Part shown: piece after piece, positions 49,828-58,204 of the stretch | Numbering within the stretch: the first letter of the stretch is position 1 | Layout: every line of letters starts with the position of its first letter | DNA from: JALYUA01 sp039933215 | GTDB taxonomy: Bacteria; Acidobacteriota; Thermoanaerobaculia; UBA5066; Gp7-AA6 | Reading direction: 5' to 3' | Assembly (NCBI GenBank): GCA_039933215.1 | Contig: JBDTOO010000014.1 | Span: forward strand, 7,603 to 71,602 | Length of the DNA: 64,000 nucleotides | Notes under the pieces: generated by a model | What the model was told of the DNA's origin: nothing | What the model saw: the letters and a program-made list of their open reading frames with translations, nothing else | Databases searched by the model: none | Translations under genes and position numbers: made by a program

Positions 49828-51249
49828 ATGCCCGGCGGCGGGATCGGCGCCGGTGACTGGACGGCCTTTCCGTCTCGGAACCTTCTCGTGCGCGGATCGG
49901 AAGAGGTTCGGATCGAGCCCCGCGTCATGGACGTGCTCGTCCATCTCCTGGAGCGGTCCGGCGCCGTCGCCTCGAAAGAGGAGCTCGTCGCGAGCGTGTG
50001 GCAGGGGAGGTTCGTGACGGATGACGTCCTCTCCGTAACGATCTATGCGCTGCGCAAGGCTCTCGGCGACGACGCGCGCCGGCCCCGCTACATTGAGACC
50101 GTCTCGCGGCGGGGATATCGCTGGATTGCCCCGGCACCGTCTCTCGCGCCCGCCCCGGATCCCGCGGGTGGGCACCCGGTGCCTTCTGCCCGACGGACTG
50201 TGGCCGCGATCGCCGCGCTGGCGCTCTCGGCGGCGGGCGCGGCGTGGATGCTCACCAGCCCGGGACGCCATCGCCACGTCCCGACGCCCGAAGGGCAGGA
50301 GGCCTATGCGCGGGGCCGATTCTTCCTCGACCAGCGATCGGTGCACGGATGGCAGCAGGCGCTCGAACAGTTCCGCCGGGCCGTGGCGCTCGATCCGCAG
50401 TCCCCGGCCGCACAGGCCGGACTGGCCGACAGCTACACCGCCATGTCGGACTTCGGCGTGGCCTCTCCGGCGGAGATGCGTCCGCGCGCGTTCCAGGCGG
50501 CGCGGCGCGCTCTCGAGATCGACTCGGAATCCGCGGAGGGCTACGAGGCGCTCGGAAGGGCGGAGCTCCTGTTCGACTGGGAATTCTCGAGAGCCGACCG
50601 GAGCCTGAAGCGCGCCATGGTCCTCGACCCCGATTACATGCCCGCATACCAGTCGATGGCATGGCTGGAATCGGCGCGAGGACGGTTCTCCGAGGCCGCC
50701 GCCGCGGGCCGCCGCGCGCGCCAGCTCGACCCGGTCAACACGGCGCGATACACCGAGCTCGCGTGGGTGCTCGCCCTGGGCGGACGCTACGACGAGGCGC
50801 TGCGCGAGATCGATCGGGCGCTCCAGTTGAACGCCCGATCGTTCGAAACGCACCTGATGAAAGGCTGGACCCGGGAGCTCGCCGGGAGGCCGGACGCCGC
50901 CTTCGCCGCGTATCGCGAAGGACTGCGCGTGGCCGGCGCTCCCGACGACGCGCTGCGGCGCATCGACGAGGTCTACCGCTCGGGAGGGCTGGCCGGCTAC
51001 TACCGCGGCTGGCTCGCTCAGCCGCGCACGGGAGGCAGCACGCCCATGTCCGACACCTTCCGCGCCATGGTCCTCGCGCGCGCGGGCGAGCCGGACCGGG
51101 CTCTCGATGCGCTCGAGGAGGCTCTGAAGAAACATGAGGGCGCCCTGGCCTGGGTGAACGTCGAGCCGAGCTTCCGGCCTCTTCATGCGGATCCCCGCTT
51201 CCAGCGCATTGCCGCCATGGTCCACACCGGAAAAACCGGTGACAGGTGA
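49828..51249 (+). CDS. CadC-like winged-helix regulator with TM helix and TPR domain
   Basis: Length 473 residues from ATG 49828; TTG 49813 is an alternative with a ggggg upstream. OmpR-type winged helix about 10-100 (VRIEPRVMDVLVHLLERSG, ASKEELVASVWQGRFVTDDV, RRPRYIETVSRRGYRW). TM helix about 122-143 (TVAAIAALALSAAGAAWML). TPR-like repeats about 150-465. This is the ToxR/CadC layout in which a membrane-bound regulator binds DNA directly and the outer part senses. The stop codon falls inside a heptamer repeat, giving the tail KTGDR. No obvious target gene is adjacent. Confidence 0.88.
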   Translation: MPGGGIGAGDWTAFPSRNLLVRGSEEVRIEPRVMDVLVHLLERSGAVASKEELVASVWQGRFVTDDVLSVTIYALRKALGDDARRPRYIETVSRRGYRWIAPAPSLAPAPDPAGGHPVPSARRTVAAIAALALSAAGAAWMLTSPGRHRHVPTPEGQEAYARGRFFLDQRSVHGWQQALEQFRRAVALDPQSPAAQAGLADSYTAMSDFGVASPAEMRPRAFQAARRALEIDSESAEGYEALGRAELLFDWEFSRADRSLKRAMVLDPDYMPAYQSMAWLESARGRFSEAAAAGRRARQLDPVNTARYTELAWVLALGGRYDEALREIDRALQLNARSFETHLMKGWTRELAGRPDAAFAAYREGLRVAGAPDDALRRIDEVYRSGGLAGYYRGWLAQPRTGGSTPMSDTFRAMVLARAGEPDRALDALEEALKKHEGALAWVNVEPSFRPLHADPRFQRIAAMVHTGKTGDR

Positions 51250-51259
51250 CAGGTGACAG
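51238..51259. repeat. Heptanucleotide GTGACAG repeats, block 3
   Basis: Three tandem units (ggtgacaggtgacaggtgac) spanning the stop codon of the CadC-like gene, whose TGA (51247-51249) is part of a unit. Same unit as the blocks around the ATP-grasp gene. Confidence 0.75.
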
Positions 51260-51419
51260 CAGCCTCACCAGGCACCGCATACTCCACACCCTGACTTAGT
51301 CTTCAGCTTGGCCGACGGGCTCTTCATCGGATCTTCAACCCTTCCTCAGGACCTCCGGGCGGGATTCCCCGTAAGTTCCCTCCATGTTGCGGCAGTCTTT
51401 TGCCGCCGGGAGGGAACCC

Positions 51420-53180
51420 ATGCGGAGATTCGCGTCGCTCATCCTTCTTCGCGCCGGCGTCCTATGGCTCGCCGTCGCGGCGCCACTCGCCGCCCGGCCT
51501 CGGGACGTCCAGGACCGGATGGCCGAAGTGCTCCGGTACACGGGTGTCGAGGCTCCCCTTCCCGCCGACGTTTCGCGCATGGCGGAGCTCTGGACGCGCG
51601 CTCAGCAGCCCGGCCTCGAGCGGGAGGAGAGGCGGCTCGCCTTTCGCGACATGTACGTCCTCTACGCGAAGCTGCACGGACGCGACCTGAGCGCCCGGCC
51701 CCAGGTCCTGGACGGCTTCTCGCAGTTCGTGGTGACGACGTTCGAAAACGGCGGCCGCATGGACCTCGAACTGCCCTCGCCTCGCGGCCGGCCCGCCGGC
51801 GGCTACCTGCACGTCGAGACGCGGGGAACGGGACGCACGCCGCTGATGCTGATCTCGGACCTCGGGGTGGACGGCCGAAGGCTGTACGACTCTTTCGCGC
51901 GCCGGCAGGGCAACGCGTACACGATGCACATCGTCACGCTGCCCTGGGCGGGCGCCGCGCGCCCCCTGCCGTGGCCGGAGAAGCTCGACTACGCCGGCCA
52001 CCCGTGGTTGAGCCGGATCGAAAGCGAGCTCCTGGCCGTCCTCGACCGTCCCGCGATGAAGGGCGTCACGGTCATCGGGACTTCCGCGGGCGGCTACTTC
52101 GCGGCGAGGCTCGCACTGCTGCGTCCGAATCTCGTGCGATCCGCCGTCCTCGTGCACGCGCTCGTGAGCTCTCCGCTGCGCTCCGGGACGAATCCCGACG
52201 CCCCCGCGACGCCCGCCGAGCGGCTCGCGCGGGTCTTGTCGGTCTCTCCCGCGCCGCAGCTCTTTCCGGTCGCGCCCGTGCCTGCCGAGAAAGAGCTCCG
52301 GGAGTCGATCGCCGATCCGGCGTCGACCCACCCGACCGCGCGCAACTGGATGGCGTTCGCCGTGAAGGACGACGCCGTCTCGCGGGCGTGGACGTTCGAG
52401 GCCCTCTCCGGCGGCTTCTTCGTCCCGAGCCTCCAGTACATGTTCGAGCTGCTCTCGACGGATCTCGGCGAACAGATGAAGACCCTGTCCGTTCCGATGC
52501 TCGCGATGGGCTCGTGGCACGACGAAGGATCCCCGGTCCAGAGCCCGCCGACCCTCTCGCAATGGGAGGAGGCGAAGCTGCTTCATCCGGACATTCCGCT
52601 CACCGTGGTCGCGTTCGACGACACGCGCGCCTACATCAGCGCCGACGCGCCGGAGGATTTCGACCGCGCCCTGTCGGATTTCCTCGCGGGCCGCCCGGTC
52701 CACGGACGCAAGGGATACAACCTGCCTCGCACGAGCCCGCGTGCATCCCTGATGGAGGCCGTCGGCGGCGCGGAGGTCCGCATCGATTACGGCCGCCCCG
52801 CGGTCCGCGAGCGGAAGATCTGGGGGGCTCTCGTCCCGAACGGCCGCGTGTGGCGCGCCGGCGCCAACGAGGCGACCACGTTCACCTTCACGCGGGACGT
52901 CCGCATCGACGGGCATCCCCTTCCCGCGGGGACCTACACGTTCTTCGCCATTCCGGGCGACGGCGAGTGGACGCTGATCTTCAACCGCGTGCCGCGCCAG
53001 TGGGGAGCGTTCAACTACGACCCCGCCTTCGACGCGCTGCGCTTCACCGCCAGGCCGGCCGACGCACCGCTCCAGGAGGCCCTGCGCTACGAGGTCACGC
53101 CGGACGGGCCGGCGGCCGCCGTCGTGTCCCTGTCATGGGAGAAGCGCCGCCTCGCGTTCCGGGTCGAGGCTCCGGGCTGA
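51420..53180 (+). CDS. Secreted alpha/beta-hydrolase fused to DUF2911
   Basis: Length 586 residues from ATG 51420, after gggaggg. Signal peptide about 1-25 (LILLRAGVLWLAVAAPLAA). Helical region to about 110. Alpha/beta-hydrolase about 125-430: TPLMLISDLGVDGRRLYDSF, nucleophile Ser in VIGTSAGGYFAARLALL, partner Asp/His region around LAMGSWHDEGSP and the later VVAFDDTRAYISADAP. From about 435 a full DUF2911 domain (SPRASLMEAVGGAEVRIDYG, GALVPNGRVWRAGANEATTF, LPAGTYTFFAIPGDGEWTLI, FNRVPRQWGAFNYDPAFDAL). DUF2911 proteins are usually stand-alone secreted proteins of unknown function, so the fusion is notable. Probably periplasmic. Confidence 0.85.
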   Translation: MRRFASLILLRAGVLWLAVAAPLAARPRDVQDRMAEVLRYTGVEAPLPADVSRMAELWTRAQQPGLEREERRLAFRDMYVLYAKLHGRDLSARPQVLDGFSQFVVTTFENGGRMDLELPSPRGRPAGGYLHVETRGTGRTPLMLISDLGVDGRRLYDSFARRQGNAYTMHIVTLPWAGAARPLPWPEKLDYAGHPWLSRIESELLAVLDRPAMKGVTVIGTSAGGYFAARLALLRPNLVRSAVLVHALVSSPLRSGTNPDAPATPAERLARVLSVSPAPQLFPVAPVPAEKELRESIADPASTHPTARNWMAFAVKDDAVSRAWTFEALSGGFFVPSLQYMFELLSTDLGEQMKTLSVPMLAMGSWHDEGSPVQSPPTLSQWEEAKLLHPDIPLTVVAFDDTRAYISADAPEDFDRALSDFLAGRPVHGRKGYNLPRTSPRASLMEAVGGAEVRIDYGRPAVRERKIWGALVPNGRVWRAGANEATTFTFTRDVRIDGHPLPAGTYTFFAIPGDGEWTLIFNRVPRQWGAFNYDPAFDALRFTARPADAPLQEALRYEVTPDGPAAAVVSLSWEKRRLAFRVEAPG

Positions 53181-53219
53181 GCCCGGGACGTCTCCGGCGG
53201 ATCGGCCGGCCGAGCGCTT

Positions 53220-53981
53220 TCAGGCGGGCGGCGGGACCTTCTTCCAGACGAGATCCCACGCCTCCCGGCGCTCGGCGAAGCCCGTGATCCCCCCGGCGGC
53301 GTCCCGCTGGAAGACGTACCGGTAGCGGGGGCGTCCCGGAGCGAAGAGGACGTCCGGCGCCTCCGCCTTGAGCTCCTTCGCGGGGCGCCCGGTCTGCTCT
53401 CCCTCGAGCCCCTCCCCTTTCCGGCGGATCTCGTAGCCGATCTCCGGGGCCAGTGTGTAGCGGCCGCAATACTCGTCGGCCTTCGCCGCCGGCAACGGAA
53501 TGGCCGGAGGATCCGTCTTGAGCGCCAGCACCTGCGAGGCGAGGAGCTTCCATCCCGCGGGAGTGCGCATCCACGTGTCGGTGCTCCGGTACTGACAGTG
53601 GAGCTTGTGGCCGTGGTAATCCTCGTGCTCGTCGCTCACGTAGGTCGCCGTCGCGATGGAGCCGTGTACGCGGGCCCGAAAGTCCGTCACGCGGATGTCG
53701 CCGGACACGCCCGCCGCCATCGGCTTGACCTGCTCGACGAGCTTCTTCTTGTCCGAGACTTCTCCGTCCTCCGCGGTGTAGACGACGTCGTCGTGGAGAT
53801 GTTTCGCCCACACGGACGCCTTGCCCGGGACGATCGCGTCCATGAGCTCCTGCGTCTGTGCCTGGAGCGTCGCCGCGACGGCGTCATCGCTCTTCGCGGC
53901 CGCGGCGGCGCCGCCCCTGGCGGCCGCGGGGAGCAGCGCGGCGGCTCCGAACACGAGAACCCGGCGCCGATCGATCGTCAT
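53220..53981 (-). CDS. Exported NTF2-like (DUF4440-type) protein with Tat-like leader
   Basis: Length 253 residues from ATG 53981, preceded by aaggagga. N-terminus MTIDRRRVLVFGAAALLPAA has a twin-arginine-like motif. NTF2-like domain about 38-155: LQAQTQELMDAIVPGKASVW, KHLHDDVVYTAEDGEVSDK, VKPMAAGVSGDIRVTDFRAR, TWMRTPAGWKLLASQVLALK. A second, smaller domain (about 165-250) with GRYTLAPEIGYEIRRKGEGL looks like the beta-barrel found after beta-lactamase-like or DUF3471-type proteins. Function unknown. Convergent with the hydrolase-DUF2911 gene, 39 bp apart. Confidence 0.82.
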   Translation of the reverse strand: MTIDRRRVLVFGAAALLPAAARGGAAAAAKSDDAVAATLQAQTQELMDAIVPGKASVWAKHLHDDVVYTAEDGEVSDKKKLVEQVKPMAAGVSGDIRVTDFRARVHGSIATATYVSDEHEDYHGHKLHCQYRSTDTWMRTPAGWKLLASQVLALKTDPPAIPLPAAKADEYCGRYTLAPEIGYEIRRKGEGLEGEQTGRPAKELKAEAPDVLFAPGRPRYRYVFQRDAAGGITGFAERREAWDLVWKKVPPPA

Positions 53982-54245
53982 GGCTCCTCCTTCGAATCGG
54001 AATGCGCGAATATTGCCGTGTCCGTGCGCGACGCTATCGCGTCCGGATTGGGGTGTCACGGGACGGGCGACTCAACCAGCGGGCCGCCCCCCGATCCGGA
54101 AGACAATCCGCCAAGAGCCGCCCGGCGCACGGGAAGTATCCGGAACCTGCGTCGCCGGCGTGACAGGCCTCGCACGGGGCGCCCGGAGGTCGCGCATCGT
54201 CCGTCCATCGCATATCCTCGGCCGGAGTTTCGGAAAGGAGACACC

Positions 54246-54602
54246 ATGAAAACGTCGCGTCTCACGCTCGCATCCGGGATGCTGGCTCTCGGCGTCCTCA
54301 CTGCGGCCTGCGCCGGAAAGATGACCTCGGAGAATTACGCGAAGATCAACAACGGGATGACCCAGGCCCAGGTCGAAGCGATCCTCGGACCCGGCACGGA
54401 GCAGGCCAGCTCGGGCGTCGCGGTCCCCGCAATGCCGGCCATGCCCGCCGGCGTCCCGACGCCCGCGGCCGGCGCCACCGGAATCGGCGCGCCCGGCACG
54501 ACGGTGACGACGAAGGTCCTCGTCTGGCAGAAGGGCGGCAAGATGATCACCGCCACGTTCATGAACGACCAGCTCGTCGCCAAGACACAGGTCGGCCTCT
54601 GA
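54246..54602 (+). CDS. BamE/SmpA-like small lipoprotein
   Basis: Length 118 residues; aaggag five bases before ATG 54246. Lipoprotein signal with lipobox LTAAC (Cys about residue 22). The segment SENYAKINNGMTQAQVEAIL plus LGPGTEQ is the BamE/DUF3862 motif that starts the fold. A Met/Pro/Ala-rich insert (about 58-85) follows, then the closing strands TKVLVWQKGGKMITATFMND. Probably anchored in the outer membrane or periplasmic face; whether it belongs to the BAM complex is not shown. Confidence 0.82.
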   Translation: MKTSRLTLASGMLALGVLTAACAGKMTSENYAKINNGMTQAQVEAILGPGTEQASSGVAVPAMPAMPAGVPTPAAGATGIGAPGTTVTTKVLVWQKGGKMITATFMNDQLVAKTQVGL

Positions 54603-54625
54603 TCGGCTGATCCGAGCGGGACGCC

Positions 54626-54654
54626 TCCTCTCCCCCTCGCGCCGGGGAGAGGGA
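54626..54654. repeat. CCCTCTCCCC hairpin repeat, copy 3
   Basis: Stem formed by tcctctcccc and ggggagaggga around tcgcgc. It lies between the convergent ends of the lipoprotein and TonB genes. A shorter, less perfect copy of the hairpin at 8417. Confidence 0.6.
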
Positions 54655-54685
54655 GGTGGATCCCCGTGGACGGCTCCGGCGCCTC

Positions 54686-55423
54686 TCAGTGAAGGCTGAA
54701 ACGGACCGTCACCGTGAGGGAAACGCGCACGGCGCGCCCTCGAAGCGTGGCCGGCCTGTAAGTCCAACCGGACACGGCCTGGATCGCCGAGGCGTCGAGC
54801 AGCGGGTGAACCGATTTCAACACGCGGACGTCCTCGACCCTCCCTTCGGCCGTGATGATCGCCTCGAGGAGGACGACTCCCTGGATCCCGATCCTTCGAG
54901 TGGACTCGGGATACACGGGCTCGATGCGTCGCTCGAGGATCGGCGCGCGGACATCGCCGCCCACGGTCCAGAGCTCCTCCCCCGCTCCAGGCCCTGGACC
55001 CGAACCGTTCCCGCCCGAGTCTTCCTCTCCAGGGATCCCGCGCCCCGCCACTCCGGTGCCTCTCTCCAGCTCGTCCCCCGACCGAGCGCCGGAATCGGCG
55101 GTCTGGCGGGATGCCTCCTCCGGTCCGGCGTCCGGCTGCGCCCACTCGACGCTCCGAACGGGAATCCGGGCCCGCCGCCCTTTCCCGGACAGGTCCGGCT
55201 TCGACCGGCCGGGCCCGGCGGCGTCCGTGGCGGGAAGCGGCGCGACGAAGGGCTCGTAAAAAGTGACCGGGATCGGCGGCTCGGGCACTTCCTCGACGAA
55301 CCACATCGAGGCCCCCACGATCATCCCGATGGCGGCTCCATGGATCGCGATGGACACCGGCCAGGTCAGAGCCGTCCTCGAAACGCTTCGGCCGGGGGAT
55401 TCGATCAGCAGGTCTTCGAACAT
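54686..55423 (-). CDS. tonB: TonB-family energy transducer
   Basis: Length 245 residues from ATG 55423, with ggggga upstream. A short cytoplasmic head (MFEDLLIESPGRSVSRTALT), one TM helix about 25-47 (IAIHGAAIGMIVGASMWFV) followed by a Pro-rich start (VEEVPEPPIPVTFYEP), a Gly/Pro/Ser spacer to about 150, and a TonB C-terminal domain about 160-245 (RIEPVYPESTRRIGIQGVVL, EAIITAEGRVEDVRVLKS, SGWTYRPATLRGRAVRVSLT). It transfers proton-motive energy to receptors such as those at 23242 and 43492. No ExbB/ExbD genes are in the window. Confidence 0.92.
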   Translation of the reverse strand: MFEDLLIESPGRSVSRTALTWPVSIAIHGAAIGMIVGASMWFVEEVPEPPIPVTFYEPFVAPLPATDAAGPGRSKPDLSGKGRRARIPVRSVEWAQPDAGPEEASRQTADSGARSGDELERGTGVAGRGIPGEEDSGGNGSGPGPGAGEELWTVGGDVRAPILERRIEPVYPESTRRIGIQGVVLLEAIITAEGRVEDVRVLKSVHPLLDASAIQAVSGWTYRPATLRGRAVRVSLTVTVRFSLH

Positions 55424-55493
55424 TCGGTGTTCCCCCGAGGAGTGGGACACCGGCGGCGCCGCTCGGTTCCGGAGCTCGGACCGAAGCCGCCCC

Positions 55494-56609
55494 TCAGGAA
55501 GGAGCCGTCGCCTCGATGGGAATCGTGAAGCGGAACCGGCTTCCGGCTCCTTCCCGGCTTTCCGCCCAGATGCGGCCGCCATGCGCCTCGACGATCGATC
55601 GGGAAATGTAGAGCCCCAGCCCGAGGCCGCGACGGTCTCCCTTCCCGACCTGCCAGAAGCGCTCGAAGACCCGTTCGAGCATCTCTGCGGGGATTCCCGA
55701 ACCGGTATCGCAGACGCTGAACGAGGCTTCCCCGTCGTGGCGTTCCACGCCGACCGTGATGCGGCCCCCGGGGGGCGTGAACTTGATCGCGTTCGCGACG
55801 AGATTGGCGAGCACCTGGAGCATCCGATTGCGATCGAAGTCAGCGGGAAGTGGCCGTTCGCCGATCTTCGCCTCGAGGGTGATCCGGCCCTCGGACGCGG
55901 CCGCGCGGAACGTGTCGACCGCCTCGTCGATTGCCGCGGCGCAGTCTTCCCTCGCCGCCGTGATGGCGAGCTTTCCCGCGTCGAGGCTCACGACGTCGAC
56001 CAGATCCCCGATGAGCCGTTCCATGCGCCCTGCGTACCGCTGGATCCGATCGGTGCCTTCTCGGACGTCGCTCCTCGCGCCGCCCCCGGCACCCTCCTGT
56101 CCGAGAAGCTCCGCACTCATGACGATCCCGTGAAGCAGATTGCGGAGGTCATGGCTGACGATTCCGAGAAAATCGTCGCGGTGCGACAGCGCTTCGTCGG
56201 ACCGGGCTCGTTCCGTCAGAAGATCGAGATTGGTCTTTTCCCGGTCGACGCGCAGGGCCGACAGCATCCGGGCGCGCTGCCGGCGTTCCTGCCTCAGGGA
56301 TTCGTCGGCCCGAGCCCGCTCCATCCTGAGCAGTTCGTCCTCGAACGCCCGTCCCTTCGAGACGTTCGCGATGGCCGCCACGGCCTCGCTCGGCAGTCCC
56401 GCGTCTTCCAGCTGTTGATCGGCCTTGTCGCGCGCGAGATCCAGAACGTCGTCGGCCTGGCGGCGCGCCTGAAGGATCACGCGATCGGCGTCCTTCTCGC
56501 GCGCCGCACCGCTCTCGTCCTGGCCGGCGTCCGCCCTTTGACGCTCGGAGCGGAGACTTTCGTCGGTCCGTTCGCGTCCGGAAAGAGGCGTCTTGATGTC
56601 GTCGGGCAC
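55494..56609 (-). CDS. Soluble histidine kinase with long N-terminal coiled coil
   Basis: Length 371 residues. N-terminal ~145 residues are a charged helical coiled coil (ERTDESLRSERQRADAGQDE, MERARADESLRQERRQRARM) with no sensor domain. HisKA with IVSHDLRNLLHGIVMSAELL (His near 153). HATPase_c about 255-365 (NLVANAIKFTPPGGRITVGV, DTGSGIPAEM, GLGLGLYISRSIVEAHGG, AESREGAGSRFRFTIP). Acts in the cytoplasm; partner response regulator not adjacent. It ends 70 nt upstream of the TonB start on the same strand; a functional link is not evident. Confidence 0.92.
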   Translation of the reverse strand: MPDDIKTPLSGRERTDESLRSERQRADAGQDESGAAREKDADRVILQARRQADDVLDLARDKADQQLEDAGLPSEAVAAIANVSKGRAFEDELLRMERARADESLRQERRQRARMLSALRVDREKTNLDLLTERARSDEALSHRDDFLGIVSHDLRNLLHGIVMSAELLGQEGAGGGARSDVREGTDRIQRYAGRMERLIGDLVDVVSLDAGKLAITAAREDCAAAIDEAVDTFRAAASEGRITLEAKIGERPLPADFDRNRMLQVLANLVANAIKFTPPGGRITVGVERHDGEASFSVCDTGSGIPAEMLERVFERFWQVGKGDRRGLGLGLYISRSIVEAHGGRIWAESREGAGSRFRFTIPIEATAPS

Positions 56610-56691
56610 TGCAAGACTCTAGCAGCCGCGGACCCCTGCGGCGGAGTACACGGCGCCGGGCGCGGGCCCTCGTCGCCCCGCGGTTCCAGGC

Positions 56692-57678
56692 CTACCGGCC
56701 GGGCGAATCGTCTTCCGCGCGGGAAGCCGTCACGTCGATGAAGACATCCGCCACCAGCGGCAGGGACGCCCGGAGCCTGCGGTCCAGCTCGTCCATGGCC
56801 CGCGTGAGCTGTTCCGCGGCCAGGCCCGAGGCGGGGTGCACTTTCGCGGCGACGATCACCTCTTCGGGTCCCGAATAGATCGCCCGGAACGACACCACCT
56901 GCTCGACGGCGGCGTCGCCCTCGACGATGGCCTGCAACTGCTGGAGCATCGGCTCGGGAACCGACCGACCCACGAGGAAGCTTGCCAGGGGACGAGCGAG
57001 GGCGAACGCGGTGGCGGCGAGCAGGAGACCGATGAGAAGGGACGCGATTGCGTCGGGGAGATTGGACCCCGTCATCCGGCTCAAGAGCAGGCCGCCCGCC
57101 GCGAGGCCGAGTCCGACGAGCGCGGCGCTGTCCTCGACGACGACGGCCCGCACCACGGGGTCGCTCGACCGCTGGATGTAGACCCGGACGGTCAGCCCGT
57201 ACTCCTTCGCCTGCCAGCGCGCCTGCCGCACGCCCTGCACCCACGACGCACCGTCCGCGAGAAATGCGATCCCGAGGACGACCCACGGCGCGACGCCTCC
57301 CGGGAGCGGATGGCGCTCTTTGAACTCCACGACCGCCATCGCGATCGAGAGACAGCCGCCGATCAGAAATGACGCGATCGCGGCCATGAACGCCCAGAGA
57401 AACCGCTCGCGCCCGTGACCGAGGGGATGCGAGGCGTCCGCGGGTTTGCGGTCGCGATGGAGGCCGATGGCCAGGAAGACCTCGTTGATCGAGTCCGCGG
57501 CCGAGTGGGCGGCCTCGGCGAGAAGGCCCGTCGAGCGGGACGCGAGGCCCGCGACGAGCTTCGCCACCGCGATCAAGAGGTTCGCCGCGAGAGCGATGAC
57601 GATGGTGCGGAGGCTCTCGCCCTCCGAGGCGCGGCGGAGCGCCGTGGCCGAGCGCCGCTGAGGTCGGATGCGCAGCAT
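56692..57678 (-). CDS. Cation diffusion facilitator (CDF) transporter
   Basis: Length 328 residues from ATG 57678; longer starts run into repeat DNA. Six TM helices; TM2 carries LLAEAAHSAADSINEVFLAI with the HxxxD metal site, followed by SHPLGHGRERFLWAFMAAIA; TM5 has VVEDSAALVGLGLAAGGLLL with the second metal-site residues (xxxED). Cytoplasmic C-terminal domain about 235-320 (VVSFRAIYSGPEEVIVAAKV, LTRAMDELDRRLRASLPLVA). CDF proteins export Zn, Co, Fe or Mn in exchange for protons; the metal cannot be assigned. The extended loop after TM4 (RQARWQAKEYGLTVRVYIQR) is typical of the larger CDF subgroup. Confidence 0.92.
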   Translation of the reverse strand: MLRIRPQRRSATALRRASEGESLRTIVIALAANLLIAVAKLVAGLASRSTGLLAEAAHSAADSINEVFLAIGLHRDRKPADASHPLGHGRERFLWAFMAAIASFLIGGCLSIAMAVVEFKERHPLPGGVAPWVVLGIAFLADGASWVQGVRQARWQAKEYGLTVRVYIQRSSDPVVRAVVVEDSAALVGLGLAAGGLLLSRMTGSNLPDAIASLLIGLLLAATAFALARPLASFLVGRSVPEPMLQQLQAIVEGDAAVEQVVSFRAIYSGPEEVIVAAKVHPASGLAAEQLTRAMDELDRRLRASLPLVADVFIDVTASRAEDDSPGR

Positions 57679-57693
57679 CGTCAGCGAAACGCC

Positions 57694-57789
57694 GGGTGAG
57701 GGGGCCGGGTCGCGCCGCCGCGATCCGCCTCGGGGTCCATCGACCCCCTCACCCCGATTTCCCTCTCCCACGGTGCGCCGGGGAGAGGG
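57694..57789. repeat. Paired hairpins: GGGTGAGGGG/CCCCTCACCC and CCCTCTCCC, copy 4
   Basis: Two nested features: inverted arms gggtgagggg (57694-57703) and cccctcaccc (57745-57754), then ccctctccc/gggagaggg (57761-57789). Both sequences are those found linked in copies 1 and 2 (hairpin followed by ggtgaggg). The unit fills the gap between two minus-strand genes. Confidence 0.6.
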
Positions 57790-57798
57790 AAACGAAAC

Positions 57799-58128
57799 TC
57801 AGCGCCAGCGGCCGTCCCGCCAGTACCATCCGCGGCGGGAATGGACCCAGCGGCCGTCCTCCCAGCGCGCGTTGGCGCGGGGACGCGCTTCCCACCGGCC
57901 GGCATTCCAGCCGTAGGCGTGTCCATCCCAGCGATGGTATCCACGGATCCAGATCATGTCCGCCTCCGGCGCCGTTCCGGCCACCTCGACGACCGCGGTG
58001 GGAGGGGCGGCGCCGACGTAGGCCACATCCGGCGGAAGCGTCTCCACGCACCCGCTCAGCAATCCGACCGAGCATGCGAATCCGAGCCCGAGGAGCAGGG
58101 ACCCCGCTCGCTGTGGAAGAATTTTCAT
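57799..58128 (-). CDS. YXWGXW-repeat lipoprotein
   Basis: Length 109 residues; aaagga before ATG 58128. Lipoprotein signal with lipobox LLSGC (Cys near 27). Short linker with PPTAVVEVAGTAPEADMIWI, then aromatic repeats about 60-109: GYHRWDGHAYGWNAGRWEAR, ARWEDGRWVHSRRGWYWRDG. This is the YXWGXW-repeat family, outer-membrane-associated small proteins of unknown function. High Trp/Arg content is normal for the family. Confidence 0.9.
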   Translation of the reverse strand: MKILPQRAGSLLLGLGFACSVGLLSGCVETLPPDVAYVGAAPPTAVVEVAGTAPEADMIWIRGYHRWDGHAYGWNAGRWEARPRANARWEDGRWVHSRRGWYWRDGRWR

Positions 58129-58204
58129 GGATCATCCTTTCCGGGCCGCCGGGATCGACGGCCGCACGGTGTCGGGATGCAAGTGGTCTGGCGATCCGGC
58201 CCAT

